Source: Photobacterium marinum (GTDB lineage: Bacteria; Pseudomonadota; Gammaproteobacteria; Enterobacterales; Vibrionaceae). From it: a stretch of DNA of 46,744 nt. Each line of letters starts with the position of its first letter. The first letter of the stretch is position 1. The stretch lies in contig NZ_AMZO01000037.1 in NCBI RefSeq assembly GCF_000331515.1, positions 1 through 46,744 on the forward strand, in the 5' to 3' direction. Made by a program: the position numbers and the translations under genes. This document shows, one piece after another, positions 25,810 to 35,054 of the stretch. The notes below the pieces were generated by a model that searched no databases, was not told the origin of the DNA, and saw nothing but the letters and a program-made list of their open reading frames with translations.

Positions 25810-26598
25810 TTAGCGAATAATTCCGCGCGTTGATTTTTCGAAAAACTCAACGAACAGCTCCAGAGACTTATGCTCTTTCGCCATTTCTTCAATTTCCGGC
25901 TTCACTTCAGCCAGTGTCTTACCTGAACGGTACAGTGACTTATAAACAGAACGAATCGCTTTGATCTCTGCTTTTTCAAAACCACGACGCTTCAGGCCTT
26001 CAACATTAATACCGAATGGCTGACAGTGGTTACCCTGAGCCATCACATATGGAGGAACGTCCTGAACCACAATAGAGCCGCCACCCAGCATACTGTGGTC
26101 ACCCACAGTACAGAACTGGTGAATAGCCGACATGCCACCCACAATCGCGAAGTTGCCCACAGTTACGTGGCCAGCCAGAGTTGCATTGTTCGCAAAGATA
26201 CAGCGGTCGCCAATCACACAGTCGTGTGCCACGTGGGCGTTGATCATGAACAGGTTATCACTACCAACTTTAGTGAGGCCATTGTCCTGAACCGTACCGC
26301 GGTGCATGGTTACACTCTCACGGATAGTATTACGATCACCGATTTCCAGGCGAGTAGGCTCACCGGCGAATTTCAGGTCCTGACACTCTTCACCGATTGA
26401 AGCGAACTGGAAGATTCGGTTCTCACGGCCAATCGTTGTCGGGCCTTTAATTACCACGTGCGACATGATCTCGGTATCTTCACCGATTTCCACGTCAGCA
26501 CCGATATAAGTAAACGGGCCAACTTTTACGTTCGCGCCAATGATTGCACCCTCTTCAACTACTGCTGACGGGTGGATTTGTGCCGTTTCGTGAATCAT
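25810..26598 (-). CDS. lpxA: UDP-N-acetylglucosamine acyltransferase
   Basis: The first enzyme of lipid A synthesis, 262 residues from the ATG at 26598 (MIHETAQIHPSAVVEEGA), the same length as in E. coli. It shows the left-handed beta-helix built from hexapeptide repeats, the catalytic His in MINAHVAHDC, and a helical C-terminus. Its start overlaps the fabZ stop by one base (TAATG). Confidence 0.97.
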   Translation of the reverse strand: MIHETAQIHPSAVVEEGAIIGANVKVGPFTYIGADVEIGEDTEIMSHVVIKGPTTIGRENRIFQFASIGEECQDLKFAGEPTRLEIGDRNTIRESVTMHRGTVQDNGLTKVGSDNLFMINAHVAHDCVIGDRCIFANNATLAGHVTVGNFAIVGGMSAIHQFCTVGDHSMLGGGSIVVQDVPPYVMAQGNHCQPFGINVEGLKRRGFEKAEIKAIRSVYKSLYRSGKTLAEVKPEIEEMAKEHKSLELFVEFFEKSTRGIIR

Positions 26599-27050
26599 TA
26601 AAACTCTCGTCTTGCGCATTTTAGCTCAGCAGAGCAAACCACTTCGCCGTCGACTTTCGCTACGCCATTGAACATAGCAATACCACGGCGCTCTTTTAGA
26701 AATTCCACTTCAATGATCATCTGATCACCCGGGCCTACCGGCTTACGGAATTTCGCGTTATCGATACTAGCGAAGTAATACAGTTCATTTTCAGCCGGTG
26801 CACCGAAGGTCTTAAATGCCAGCAGACCTGTCGCCTGTGCCATCGCTTCCAGGATCATTACACCAGGGAAAACCGGTAGTTTCGGGAAGTGGCCGGTGAA
26901 CTGAGGCTCGTTGACTGACACATTTTTAATCGCAGTCAGTGTTTTGCCTTCTTCGTAATGAGTAACACGGTCAATCATCAAAAAAGGGTAACGATGAGGC
27001 AGAAGCTCTTGAATTTCCGTGATATTCATCGTTTTAGTTTCGCTAGTCAA
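26598..27050 (-). CDS. fabZ: (3R)-hydroxymyristoyl-ACP dehydratase
   Basis: A 150-residue hot-dog-fold enzyme that dehydrates beta-hydroxyacyl-ACP. The catalytic His lies in GHFPKLPVFPG and the Glu in LEAMAQATG. The start is most likely TTG at 27050, with AGGA eight bases upstream, giving an N-terminus colinear with E. coli FabZ (151). An internal ATG seven codons later lacks a ribosome-binding site. It competes with LpxC for a shared precursor, balancing phospholipids and lipopolysaccharide. Confidence 0.96.
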   Translation of the reverse strand: MTSETKTMNITEIQELLPHRYPFLMIDRVTHYEEGKTLTAIKNVSVNEPQFTGHFPKLPVFPGVMILEAMAQATGLLAFKTFGAPAENELYYFASIDNAKFRKPVGPGDQMIIEVEFLKERRGIAMFNGVAKVDGEVVCSAELKCARREF

Positions 27051-27099
27051 AACTCTATTCCTGTATCAATTAAATTTAAAAAATACGGTACAACTATAA

Positions 27100-27128
27100 C
27101 GCAAAACGGCCTACACAGTGTGCAGGCC
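27100..27128 (-). terminator. Attenuator-like hairpin between lpxD and fabZ
   Basis: Arms 27108-27116 and 27120-27128 (GGCC...GGCC) form a nine-base-pair stem with one G-U pair on the transcribed strand, followed by GTTTTG. A partial terminator is likely, since fabZ is essential and follows within 60 bp. Confidence 0.55.
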
Positions 27129-27154
27129 TACTCATTATGCAAACTGGTCCGGCA

Positions 27155-28183
27155 CTATTCGCCTTTTTCCGCCAGTTTCTTTTCAACGGACTTAAGACGT
27201 TTGTTCATCTCGTCAATCTTCATGACTCGTGCCGCCGTCTTGCGCCATTCTCTGTTTGGCTGGAGCGGGATACCGGAAGAGAACATACCTTTCTCTTCAA
27301 TACTGCGCATCACCATGCCCATACCAGTAATGGTTACACCATCTGCAATCTCAATGTGGCCATTAAGAACTGACGCACCACCGATAATACAGTACTTACC
27401 GATTTTTGTGCTGCCAGCAACAATGGTACCACCCGCCATCGCAGTACCATATCCGATCTGCACGTTGTGGGCGATTTGCATCTGGTTATCGATGATCACA
27501 TTGTCTTCGATAATTGTGTCATCCAGGGCACCTCGGTCAATCGTAGTACATGCACCAATTTCCACACGGTTACCGATACGAACCGTACCCAGCTGAGGGA
27601 TTTTAATCCACTCGCCTTTGTCATTGGCATAACCAAAACCATCGGCACCAATAACTGTGCTTGATTGCACCAGGCACTTCTCGCCAAGAACAACACTGTG
27701 GTAAATGGTCACATTGGCCCACAGTTTGGTTCCTGCACCGATTTCAGCATTCTTGCCAATAAAACAACCGGCACCAATCTGAACATTATCACCGATGCGG
27801 GCACCCGCTTCGATTACAGCATTATGGCCAATCGATACGTTCTCACCCAGCACAGCCGTTGGATCAACGTATGCTGATGAGGCAATTTCCGCTGCTGACG
27901 CCGGAGTCATATCCAGCAGCTGAGCCACTAATGCATAGCAAAGATACGGATCTTTAACTACCAGTGCATTACCCTGGAAATGCTCGACATCCCCTTCTCG
28001 TAGCATTACAGCCGAAGCCTTGCAGTCAGCAAGCAACTTGCGGTATTTGCTATCAGAAAGAAACGTAATCTGTCCTTCACCAGCCTTGCTCATATTGGCA
28101 AGAGAATGAACTTCAACAGAGCCTTCACCACGAAGCTCTGCACCCAGTTTGTCTGCTAGTTCAGCAAGAGTAATTCCAGCCAT
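27155..28183 (-). CDS. lpxD: UDP-3-O-(3-hydroxymyristoyl)glucosamine N-acyltransferase
   Basis: A 342-residue trimeric acyltransferase (E. coli 341) that adds the N-linked hydroxymyristoyl chain in lipid A synthesis. It has the N-terminal uridine-binding domain, then hexapeptide repeats from about residue 100, with the catalytic His in QIAHNVQIG, and a C-terminal helix. It sits in the conserved skp-lpxD-fabZ-lpxA-lpxB order. Confidence 0.97.
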   Translation of the reverse strand: MAGITLAELADKLGAELRGEGSVEVHSLANMSKAGEGQITFLSDSKYRKLLADCKASAVMLREGDVEHFQGNALVVKDPYLCYALVAQLLDMTPASAAEIASSAYVDPTAVLGENVSIGHNAVIEAGARIGDNVQIGAGCFIGKNAEIGAGTKLWANVTIYHSVVLGEKCLVQSSTVIGADGFGYANDKGEWIKIPQLGTVRIGNRVEIGACTTIDRGALDDTIIEDNVIIDNQMQIAHNVQIGYGTAMAGGTIVAGSTKIGKYCIIGGASVLNGHIEIADGVTITGMGMVMRSIEEKGMFSSGIPLQPNREWRKTAARVMKIDEMNKRLKSVEKKLAEKGE

Positions 28184-28235
28184 TATTAACCTTAATCGTT
28201 TGTATTTATTCAGCTGTTTACACCGGATTATAAAG

Positions 28236-28280
28236 CAAAACGAAAGTGCGGACCCGGATTACCGTTATCACGCACTTTCG
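28236..28280 (-). terminator. Terminator-like hairpin between skp and lpxD
   Basis: Arms CGAAAGTGCG (28241-28250) and CGCACTTTCG (28271-28280) pair perfectly; on the minus strand TTTTG follows. TTTATAAT directly after it could serve as a -10 for lpxD. Confidence 0.65.
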
Positions 28281-28320
28281 ATAAAGCTTCAGCCAACTCG
28301 GCTACACTGATTATTGCAGT

Positions 28321-28830
28321 TTATTTTACTGCAGAGATCACCTTGGTAGACAAGTCATCTTTAGGGCTGGCGAAAAGAACGGCATTAGCATCAACAATGA
28401 TGTCGTAACCTTCTTTTTTCGCCACATCCTGAATCGCTTTACGGATTTTCTGTACCAGCTTCTGCTCTTCTTCAGCACCGCGACGACGCTGATCTTCCTG
28501 AAGGGCTTTCGCTTTCAGCTTGTAGTTAGATTCAAGTGATGCCATCTCACGTTTGATCTGAGTGCGTTCGCTAGCGCTCATCAGCTCACCATCACGCTTA
28601 ACTTTGTCTACTTTAGCTTTGATTTTGCCTTCAATTCCACGCAGCTCGTCAATACGGTCTTTGAACTCACCACGTAGTTTCTCAGCCACATTATAACGTT
28701 TTGCAAGCTGAGCCATAGCCTGACCAGTTGATACATAGCCGATTTTTTGGGCAGCGTCAGCAGCCTGGGCGTACATAGAAGATGAAAGAATCACCAGGCT
28801 TAAACTTGCCGCCTTAATCCACTGTTTCAA
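28321..28830 (-). CDS. skp: Periplasmic chaperone Skp (OmpH)
   Basis: A 169-residue protein with a signal peptide ending near YAQA-ADAA (about residue 24). The mature part has the two long coiled-coil arms rich in Lys, Glu and Arg typical of Skp, with a small body domain at the ends. It carries unfolded outer-membrane proteins across the periplasm to the BAM complex, whose BamA gene lies 20 bp upstream. Confidence 0.95.
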   Translation of the reverse strand: MKQWIKAASLSLVILSSSMYAQAADAAQKIGYVSTGQAMAQLAKRYNVAEKLRGEFKDRIDELRGIEGKIKAKVDKVKRDGELMSASERTQIKREMASLESNYKLKAKALQEDQRRRGAEEEQKLVQKIRKAIQDVAKKEGYDIIVDANAVLFASPKDDLSTKVISAVK

Positions 28831-28850
28831 AAGGGTATCTCCTTAAATAA

Positions 28851-31286
28851 TTAGAATGTTCGTCCAATTGTGAAGGTAAAGAACTCTTCATCATCACCAT
28901 CGTATTTCTTGATCGGACGGGCAATCGAGAATACTAGCGGCCCCATTGGCGACATCCACTGTAACGCGGCACCATATGACGCTCGAATCAATGACGGATC
29001 GGAATAATCATCTGAGAAGGTATCATTTATATAGCGACCGACTTCGTCAGGATTAAACTCTGTATCCCATACTGTACCCGCATCAACAAATAAACTGGTG
29101 CGGATCTGGTTACGAACTTCATCTGAAGCAAACGGTGTAGGAACAATTAGCTCCATACTAGCCAGTGCCACGGCGTTACCACCTGCTGCATCATCTGTAC
29201 CGACAGCACAGTTATTGTTACCACCACCACCGATACCGCCAGACGGACAACCACTGACGTAAATCGCTTTCGGACCTACAGTATTGGAGCGGAAGCCACG
29301 CAAGGTAGAGAAACCACCAGCATAGAAGTTCTCATAGAAAGGTAGCAAATGATCACTACCGTTATCAGTTGTACCGTAACCGTTGCCGTATCCCAACCGG
29401 CCTCGCAGCAACAGGCTGAAGTCATGGCCTTCGTTCAACGGGAAGTACTGACGGACATCGTATTGCATCTTAAAGTACTGAGCATCCGAACCCGGTATCG
29501 TCATACGGAAAGACGCGCGCTGATGGTTACCCGCCGTAGGGAAGTAACCCCGGTTAAGGTTATTCCGGGTCCAAGATATCGACCAATCGAAATCATCAAG
29601 CTCAATGACATTATCGCCCCGATCAAAACCGTGAATCTCCTTAAACTTCTCAATCTGGAAATATTCCTGAGTATTCGAGATCTTGTTGTGATCGTAGCCG
29701 AGACCAAATTCAAAAAAGTTCAGCTCATCAAACGGGAAACCCCAGGTTAGGCTGGTACCGTAACTCTGGTTGGTATAGTCAGAGATGTTGGCATCGGATG
29801 CTTCGAACTCATTGTAGTAAATCTTACCGCCTAGGCTGATACCATCGAGGGTAAAGTACGGGTCACGATAATCCAGACTGATATTTTTCTGGTAATCGTT
29901 CATCATTGCATTGATGCCGAAACGGTTACCAGTACCGAGGAAATTGTCCTGCTGGATACCAGCCTGGAAACTGATCCCGGATTCAGTACCGTAACCAACA
30001 CCAAAGTTGATACTACCTGCATTGGCTTCTTTAACGTTGTACTTGATATCCACCTGATCATCAGAGCCAGGGACGCGAACGGTCTGGACATCAACAGTTT
30101 CAAAGAAACCGGTACGGCTCAGACGTTCTTTACCACGCTCAACCGATTTCGAGTTCAACCAGCTGCCTTCCATCTGACGCATTTCACGGCGCAGCACCTC
30201 ATCTTTAGTCGAGGTGTTACCTGAGAAAGAAATGTTGCGAACATAAACACGCTTGCCCGGATCGACATTAACAACCAGCGATACCTGCTGGTTATCTTCA
30301 TCGAAGTCAGGAATGGTTGTGACCTGCGGGTAGGCATACCCCATTTCACCCAGTTTGCGCTTAACCGCCTCTTCAAGTGCCGTTACTTTGGCGCCATTGT
30401 AGGTCTCGCCGGCTTCAATCGTCACCAGTGCATTCAGCTCTGCTGCTTTACCGACCAAATCACCGCGGAAGCTGACACCCTGTACACTGTACTGCTCACC
30501 TTCATTGATTTTCAGGGTGATATACACACCTTTTTTATCCGGTGAAATCGAAACCTGAGTCGCTTCCAGCTTGTACTTCAGGTAGCCATTATTGAGGTAA
30601 TGAGAACGCAAGGTTTCCAAGTCCCCGGCCAGTACCTGCTTCTGATATTTTTCATTAGCCAGAAAGTTCCACCACGGCACTTCGGCCTGCAGGTTAAACT
30701 TATCCTGCAGATCGTCATCAGCAAACACTTCATTGCCAACAAAGTTAATTTGTTGGATCTTGGCGGAAACCCCTTCAGTAAACACAAACTTCAGGTCAGC
30801 ACGGTTACGCGGCAGTGGCGTTACAACCGCTTTTACTGTCGCATTGTATTTCCCTACACTGTAGTAAAAGTCCTCAAGACCTTTTTCTATCTTACTTAAG
30901 GTTGTGCGGTCGAGTGCTTCACCGACACTGATACGAGAGGCATCAAGGTTCTCTTTCAGCTGCTCTTCCTTGATAGCTTTGTTGCCAGAAAAGGTAATAC
31001 TTGCGATCGTCGGACGCTCAAGAACCTTAATCAACAACGCATTTCCATCACGGAATACTTTAATATCTTCAAAATTACCGGAATCAAACAGAGCCTGAAT
31101 CATCTCCGAGATATCACGCTCATCAACGTTGTCCCCCACCCGGACGGGCATCTTCAATAATGCCGCACCTAAGGTGACGCGTTGCAGGCCCTCGAAACGA
31201 ATATCATTAACTACAAATTGTTCCGCGCTTTGCGCAACACTACTACCAAGTAAAAGTGATGCGACCAACAGTTTTTTCATCGCCAT
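28851..31286 (-). CDS. bamA: Outer membrane protein assembly factor BamA
   Basis: An 811-residue Omp85 protein, almost the same length as E. coli BamA (810). After the signal peptide (to about residue 21) come five POTRA domains, then a 16-strand barrel ending in FTIGRTF, with terminal Phe. The loop 6 motif reads LRGF. A loop near the barrel end has two Cys flanking a Gly/Asn run (C-PSGGIGGGGNNN-C), comparable to the loop with a Cys pair in E. coli. It folds proteins into the outer membrane. Confidence 0.98.
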   Translation of the reverse strand: MAMKKLLVASLLLGSSVAQSAEQFVVNDIRFEGLQRVTLGAALLKMPVRVGDNVDERDISEMIQALFDSGNFEDIKVFRDGNALLIKVLERPTIASITFSGNKAIKEEQLKENLDASRISVGEALDRTTLSKIEKGLEDFYYSVGKYNATVKAVVTPLPRNRADLKFVFTEGVSAKIQQINFVGNEVFADDDLQDKFNLQAEVPWWNFLANEKYQKQVLAGDLETLRSHYLNNGYLKYKLEATQVSISPDKKGVYITLKINEGEQYSVQGVSFRGDLVGKAAELNALVTIEAGETYNGAKVTALEEAVKRKLGEMGYAYPQVTTIPDFDEDNQQVSLVVNVDPGKRVYVRNISFSGNTSTKDEVLRREMRQMEGSWLNSKSVERGKERLSRTGFFETVDVQTVRVPGSDDQVDIKYNVKEANAGSINFGVGYGTESGISFQAGIQQDNFLGTGNRFGINAMMNDYQKNISLDYRDPYFTLDGISLGGKIYYNEFEASDANISDYTNQSYGTSLTWGFPFDELNFFEFGLGYDHNKISNTQEYFQIEKFKEIHGFDRGDNVIELDDFDWSISWTRNNLNRGYFPTAGNHQRASFRMTIPGSDAQYFKMQYDVRQYFPLNEGHDFSLLLRGRLGYGNGYGTTDNGSDHLLPFYENFYAGGFSTLRGFRSNTVGPKAIYVSGCPSGGIGGGGNNNCAVGTDDAAGGNAVALASMELIVPTPFASDEVRNQIRTSLFVDAGTVWDTEFNPDEVGRYINDTFSDDYSDPSLIRASYGAALQWMSPMGPLVFSIARPIKKYDGDDEEFFTFTIGRTF

Positions 31287-31325
31287 TACTGTTCTGATTA
31301 TTCCTTGCTAAAAACGCACTTATTA

Positions 31326-32681
31326 TTAAAGGCGGGTAAAATCATTGAATAGCGCTATGGCCATTAATACAACCAAAATGGCTGATCCCACTCTGTAGCC
31401 TATATCCTGAACTCGTTCAGAAACAGGACGGCGTGTTACCGCTTCAATAGCGAAAAACAATAAATGTCCCCCGTCTAATATCGGTAGCGGTAACAGATTA
31501 ACTATTCCTAAGTTGACACTAATCAGCGCCAGGAAGCCAAGGAAATACACCATGCCGTAATCAGCGGTCATTCCGGCCCCTTTAGCTATCGAAATCGGTC
31601 CGCTCAGGTTTTTTATTGCGACATCACCTGTAACCAGTTTAGTAACCATATCGAAGGTCAGGGTCACCAGTTGCCAGGTTTTATCTGCCGCTTTTACAAC
31701 AGCCTCAAACGGGCCATACTGCTGCACAATACGGTACGATTCCGGCCAAGGTTCAACCTTCGGAGCAAAACCGGCATAACCGATTACTTCGCCATCCCCT
31801 AAGGACTTAGCATTCGGCGTCAATGTTAATGCAACACGCTCGCTGTCACGCAGTACTTCTATCACCAGAGCTTGTAACGGGTGAGAGCGAACAGCATCTA
31901 CAACCTGTTGCCAGTCAGTTATTGAAGTCCCATCAATAGAGATAATTTCATCATTTAACTGTAAACCAGCAGTAATAGCCGCACCATTATCAACAAGTTG
32001 TGATATCACCAAAGTAATTGGCGGTGAATAAGGTGTGATACCAAGAGTAGTTAGTACCCGCTCTTTTTCCGGGTCAAAAGACCACAATGTAAGATCCAGT
32101 GTGCGTCGAACTTCGTATTCAGTTCCCGGCGCCACCGCCGTCAACACCATTTGCTCATCACCAATATGGGAAATCATTGCCATATTGACAGATTCCCAAT
32201 CTGCGGTTTTGATTCCTGAAATGGACTTTAGTTCCATTCCATCACTTAAACCTGCTTGGGCAGCAATAGAATGCGGAGCAACCTCACCAATTACCGGACG
32301 AACAGCTGGCACACCTATCAGATAGACGACCCAATAAGCAAAAATAGCAAAAAGGAAATTAGCAAGGGGCCCGGCAGCAACAATGGCACTACGCTGCCAG
32401 AGCGCTTTATTATTAAAAGCCTGATGTCTTTTCTCAGCAGGCACGGCTTCAATACGCTCGTCGAGCATTTTGACGTAGCCGCCCAACGGGATCATCGCAA
32501 GAGTGTATTCAGTTCCGCCCTTACCGACCTTACGCCAAAGTGGCTTACCGAAACCTATTGAAAAACGCTCAACAAATACGCCACAGCGACGTGCCACCCA
32601 AAAGTGGCCATATTCATGAACAGCAATCAAAATTCCCAGCGCAAGTAAAAAAGCACCCAGGTTCCACAAAATTCCCATCAT
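31326..32681 (-). CDS. rseP: Site-2 protease RseP
   Basis: A 451-residue zinc metalloprotease of the inner membrane that cleaves RseA to release sigma-E. The zinc motif HEYGH lies at 22-26 in the first helix. Two PDZ domains occupy about residues 115-310, and the second metal motif is in LDGGH near 400. Its start overlaps the dxr stop (ATGA). It lies upstream of bamA, tying the stress response to outer-membrane assembly. Confidence 0.97.
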   Translation of the reverse strand: MMGILWNLGAFLLALGILIAVHEYGHFWVARRCGVFVERFSIGFGKPLWRKVGKGGTEYTLAMIPLGGYVKMLDERIEAVPAEKRHQAFNNKALWQRSAIVAAGPLANFLFAIFAYWVVYLIGVPAVRPVIGEVAPHSIAAQAGLSDGMELKSISGIKTADWESVNMAMISHIGDEQMVLTAVAPGTEYEVRRTLDLTLWSFDPEKERVLTTLGITPYSPPITLVISQLVDNGAAITAGLQLNDEIISIDGTSITDWQQVVDAVRSHPLQALVIEVLRDSERVALTLTPNAKSLGDGEVIGYAGFAPKVEPWPESYRIVQQYGPFEAVVKAADKTWQLVTLTFDMVTKLVTGDVAIKNLSGPISIAKGAGMTADYGMVYFLGFLALISVNLGIVNLLPLPILDGGHLLFFAIEAVTRRPVSERVQDIGYRVGSAILVVLMAIALFNDFTRL

Positions 32682-33874
32682 ACGGATACCTTACGAATCG
32701 CTTCGCGAGCCAAAATACGGGCCATTCTATCCAGCTCAATAACGCATTCCAAGTCAGTGGGTTCGGTCATTTGCGCGACCTCTAGAACTTGGCGGTTAAT
32801 GGTTGCAATCTCAGTAAACCGAATTCGGTTAGCCAAAAATGCAGCAACAGCTTCTTCATTAGCGGCATTAAGCGCTGTCGTGGCTGCCTGACCGCTATAA
32901 CAAGCCTCCATTGCCAATTTCAGGCAAGGGTAACGATTAAAATCAGGCTTAAGGAAGGTGAACTCACCAACTTGACTGAAATCCAAAGGTGCCACACCAG
33001 CATCCACCCTTTCAGGATAGGACATGGCACAAGCAATTGGCGTGCGCATATCCGGCAACCCCATCTGCGCCAACACTGAGCCGTCTTTATACTGCACCAT
33101 AGAATGAATAACTGACTGCGGATGAATAATTACATCCATCTGCTCACGGGAAGCATTAAACAGCCAGCGAGCTTCAATATATTCCAACCCCTTGTTCATC
33201 ATGGTTGCCGAGTCGACTGAAATTTTCGGCCCCATAGACCAGTTCGGGTGAGCAATTGCCATCTCAGGCGTCACCGCCTCCAACTCGGCAACATCGGTAT
33301 AGCGGAACGGACCACCGGAGCCGGTCAGCAAAATCTTACTAACACCGAATTTATCTAAGTCACAGTGTCCCATCGCCCGTTGAACGTCTGCCGGCAGACT
33401 CTGGAAAATCGCATTATGCTCACTATCAACCGGCAGCAATTCCGCACCATACTCACGACAAGCATCAATAAACATCTGCCCGGACATCACCAGGGCTTCT
33501 TTATTTGCCAACAAAATTCGTTTGCCGGCCTTAACAGCAGCCATCGTCGGCAGCAAGCCAGCTGCGCCGACTATCGCCGCCATAACAGTGTCGACTTCAC
33601 CCAGTGCCGCTACTTGGCACAGGCCTGCATCACCGGCCAGAACTTGAGTCGGGATATTATGCTGTTTCAGTAATACGACCAGCTCAGAAGCCGCAGATTC
33701 CGAGGCCATTGCAGCAAACTTCGGTTGCCACTGCTGGCATAGCTCAAACATCTTCTGGCAATTAGACCCGGCAGCCAGCGCAACAACTTCAAACAGATGC
33801 GGGTTTTGTGCCGCGACAGCGAGCGTACTACTACCGATAGAGCCCGTAGCACCAAGAATCGTTAACTTACGCAT
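32678..33874 (-). CDS. dxr: 1-deoxy-D-xylulose-5-phosphate reductoisomerase
   Basis: A 398-residue NADPH enzyme (E. coli 398) that makes 2-C-methylerythritol 4-phosphate in the MEP isoprenoid pathway. The NADPH motif GATGSIGSSTL is N-terminal. Metal and substrate residues appear in VDSEHNAIFQ and in SVDSATMMNKGLE. It overlaps the rseP start and follows cdsA across a hairpin. Confidence 0.97.
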   Translation of the reverse strand: MRKLTILGATGSIGSSTLAVAAQNPHLFEVVALAAGSNCQKMFELCQQWQPKFAAMASESAASELVVLLKQHNIPTQVLAGDAGLCQVAALGEVDTVMAAIVGAAGLLPTMAAVKAGKRILLANKEALVMSGQMFIDACREYGAELLPVDSEHNAIFQSLPADVQRAMGHCDLDKFGVSKILLTGSGGPFRYTDVAELEAVTPEMAIAHPNWSMGPKISVDSATMMNKGLEYIEARWLFNASREQMDVIIHPQSVIHSMVQYKDGSVLAQMGLPDMRTPIACAMSYPERVDAGVAPLDFSQVGEFTFLKPDFNRYPCLKLAMEACYSGQAATTALNAANEEAVAAFLANRIRFTEIATINRQVLEVAQMTEPTDLECVIELDRMARILAREAIRKVSV

Positions 33875-33895
33875 AAAATCACTTTTATTCAGCTA

Positions 33896-33920
33896 TGAAA
33901 AGCAGCCAATAACGGCTGCT
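33896..33920 (-). terminator. Terminator-like hairpin between cdsA and dxr
   Basis: Arms AGCAGCC (33901-33907) and GGCTGCT (33914-33920) close a six-base loop; on the minus strand only TTT follows, so termination is probably partial. Confidence 0.55.
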
Positions 33921-34048
33921 CAATCAAACAACTAATTGCTAAGTTTCTTTGCCTGCTGACAAAGAGTGACGGGAGCAATCACAAAAAACAACATGCAGTC
34001 TGATGCGAGTGAAGAAAAGACGGCTCCCATACAGCAAAATTGACTACA

Positions 34049-34897
34049 TCATACTAGCCAAAGGTAGAGTAAAGCAAAAACAGGGAAGGCAGCCGTTAGG
34101 CTATCAATACGGTCAAGAATACCACCATGACCAGGCAGGATGTTACCGCTATCTTTGATGCCAGCCACACGTTTAAACATACTTTCAACCAGATCACCAA
34201 ATACAGAAGCAATAACCGACAACACAGCAATCACCAGCAAGCTCCCTGTACCGGCAAAAGGAATATCCATCATCGCAGCACCACCCCAGGTAACCAAAAC
34301 AGCTAGGGCCGCACCGCCAATTAAGCCTTCAACGGTTTTTTTCGGGCTAACTGCAGGTGCCATTTTATGTTTACCAAATTGCTTACCTGAAAAGTATGCG
34401 CCAGTGTCTGCCGACCAGACAAGGAAACAAACTAACAGCACCAGCTGGGCACCATGATATGGAGATTCTGCATAGTTGACAGCGCGGAGCATCAAAACAC
34501 TCCAGAAGAAAGGAAGCAGGGTCAACAAGCCGAAAAGGTATTTTAAAAGTACTGACTTTGACCACGGCGTTGTACTGGAAGGATAAGTGACCGCTAATGC
34601 AGAAGCAATCAGCCACCATGCCCCACCAATTAACAACATAAACAGATGAGACGGAGCCATCTCAGCAAGTGTTGATGCATCTGTTGGCATGATTGCAATT
34701 GAAGCACCCAGTACAATAGCGGGTACTAACATCGCGCCCAAACGCGATTTGGCATCAACAAATTGGGTCCACTCCCAGAAACCAGCCAGGGTTACTGCCG
34801 CCAAAGCGTAAACAAAAGCAGGAAAAGGTAAAAAGAAAATCCCTGCAATTACTAAAGGAGCGAGGATAAGTGCGGTAATAATACGTTGCTTAAGCAA
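34049..34897 (-). CDS. cdsA: Phosphatidate cytidylyltransferase
   Basis: A 282-residue inner-membrane enzyme that makes CDP-diacylglycerol from phosphatidate and CTP. It has about eight membrane segments and the C-terminal family signature around SVFGDLVESMFKRVAGIKDSG and GHGGILDRIDS. It follows uppS across a hairpin, in the common uppS-cdsA order. Confidence 0.96.
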   Translation of the reverse strand: MLKQRIITALILAPLVIAGIFFLPFPAFVYALAAVTLAGFWEWTQFVDAKSRLGAMLVPAIVLGASIAIMPTDASTLAEMAPSHLFMLLIGGAWWLIASALAVTYPSSTTPWSKSVLLKYLFGLLTLLPFFWSVLMLRAVNYAESPYHGAQLVLLVCFLVWSADTGAYFSGKQFGKHKMAPAVSPKKTVEGLIGGAALAVLVTWGGAAMMDIPFAGTGSLLVIAVLSVIASVFGDLVESMFKRVAGIKDSGNILPGHGGILDRIDSLTAAFPVFALLYLWLV

Positions 34898-34984
34898 GCT
34901 GCGTCCTCTCGTTTTTCGATTTATTGTAGTAACAGCCCGGCATTTCTGTCATGCTTTCTGGCCGTTTTTATCCTGACTTAACAA

Positions 34985-35016
34985 TAAAAAGGCATCTTGA
35001 TGAATCCAGGATGCCT
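34985..35016 (-). terminator. Terminator-like hairpin between uppS and cdsA
   Basis: Arms AGGCATC (34990-34996) and GATGCCT (35010-35016) form a seven-base-pair stem followed on the minus strand by TTTTTA. Confidence 0.7.
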
Positions 35017-35054
35017 AATCACTGTTACCGCAAAACCGCGATAAGCCATTTAAT

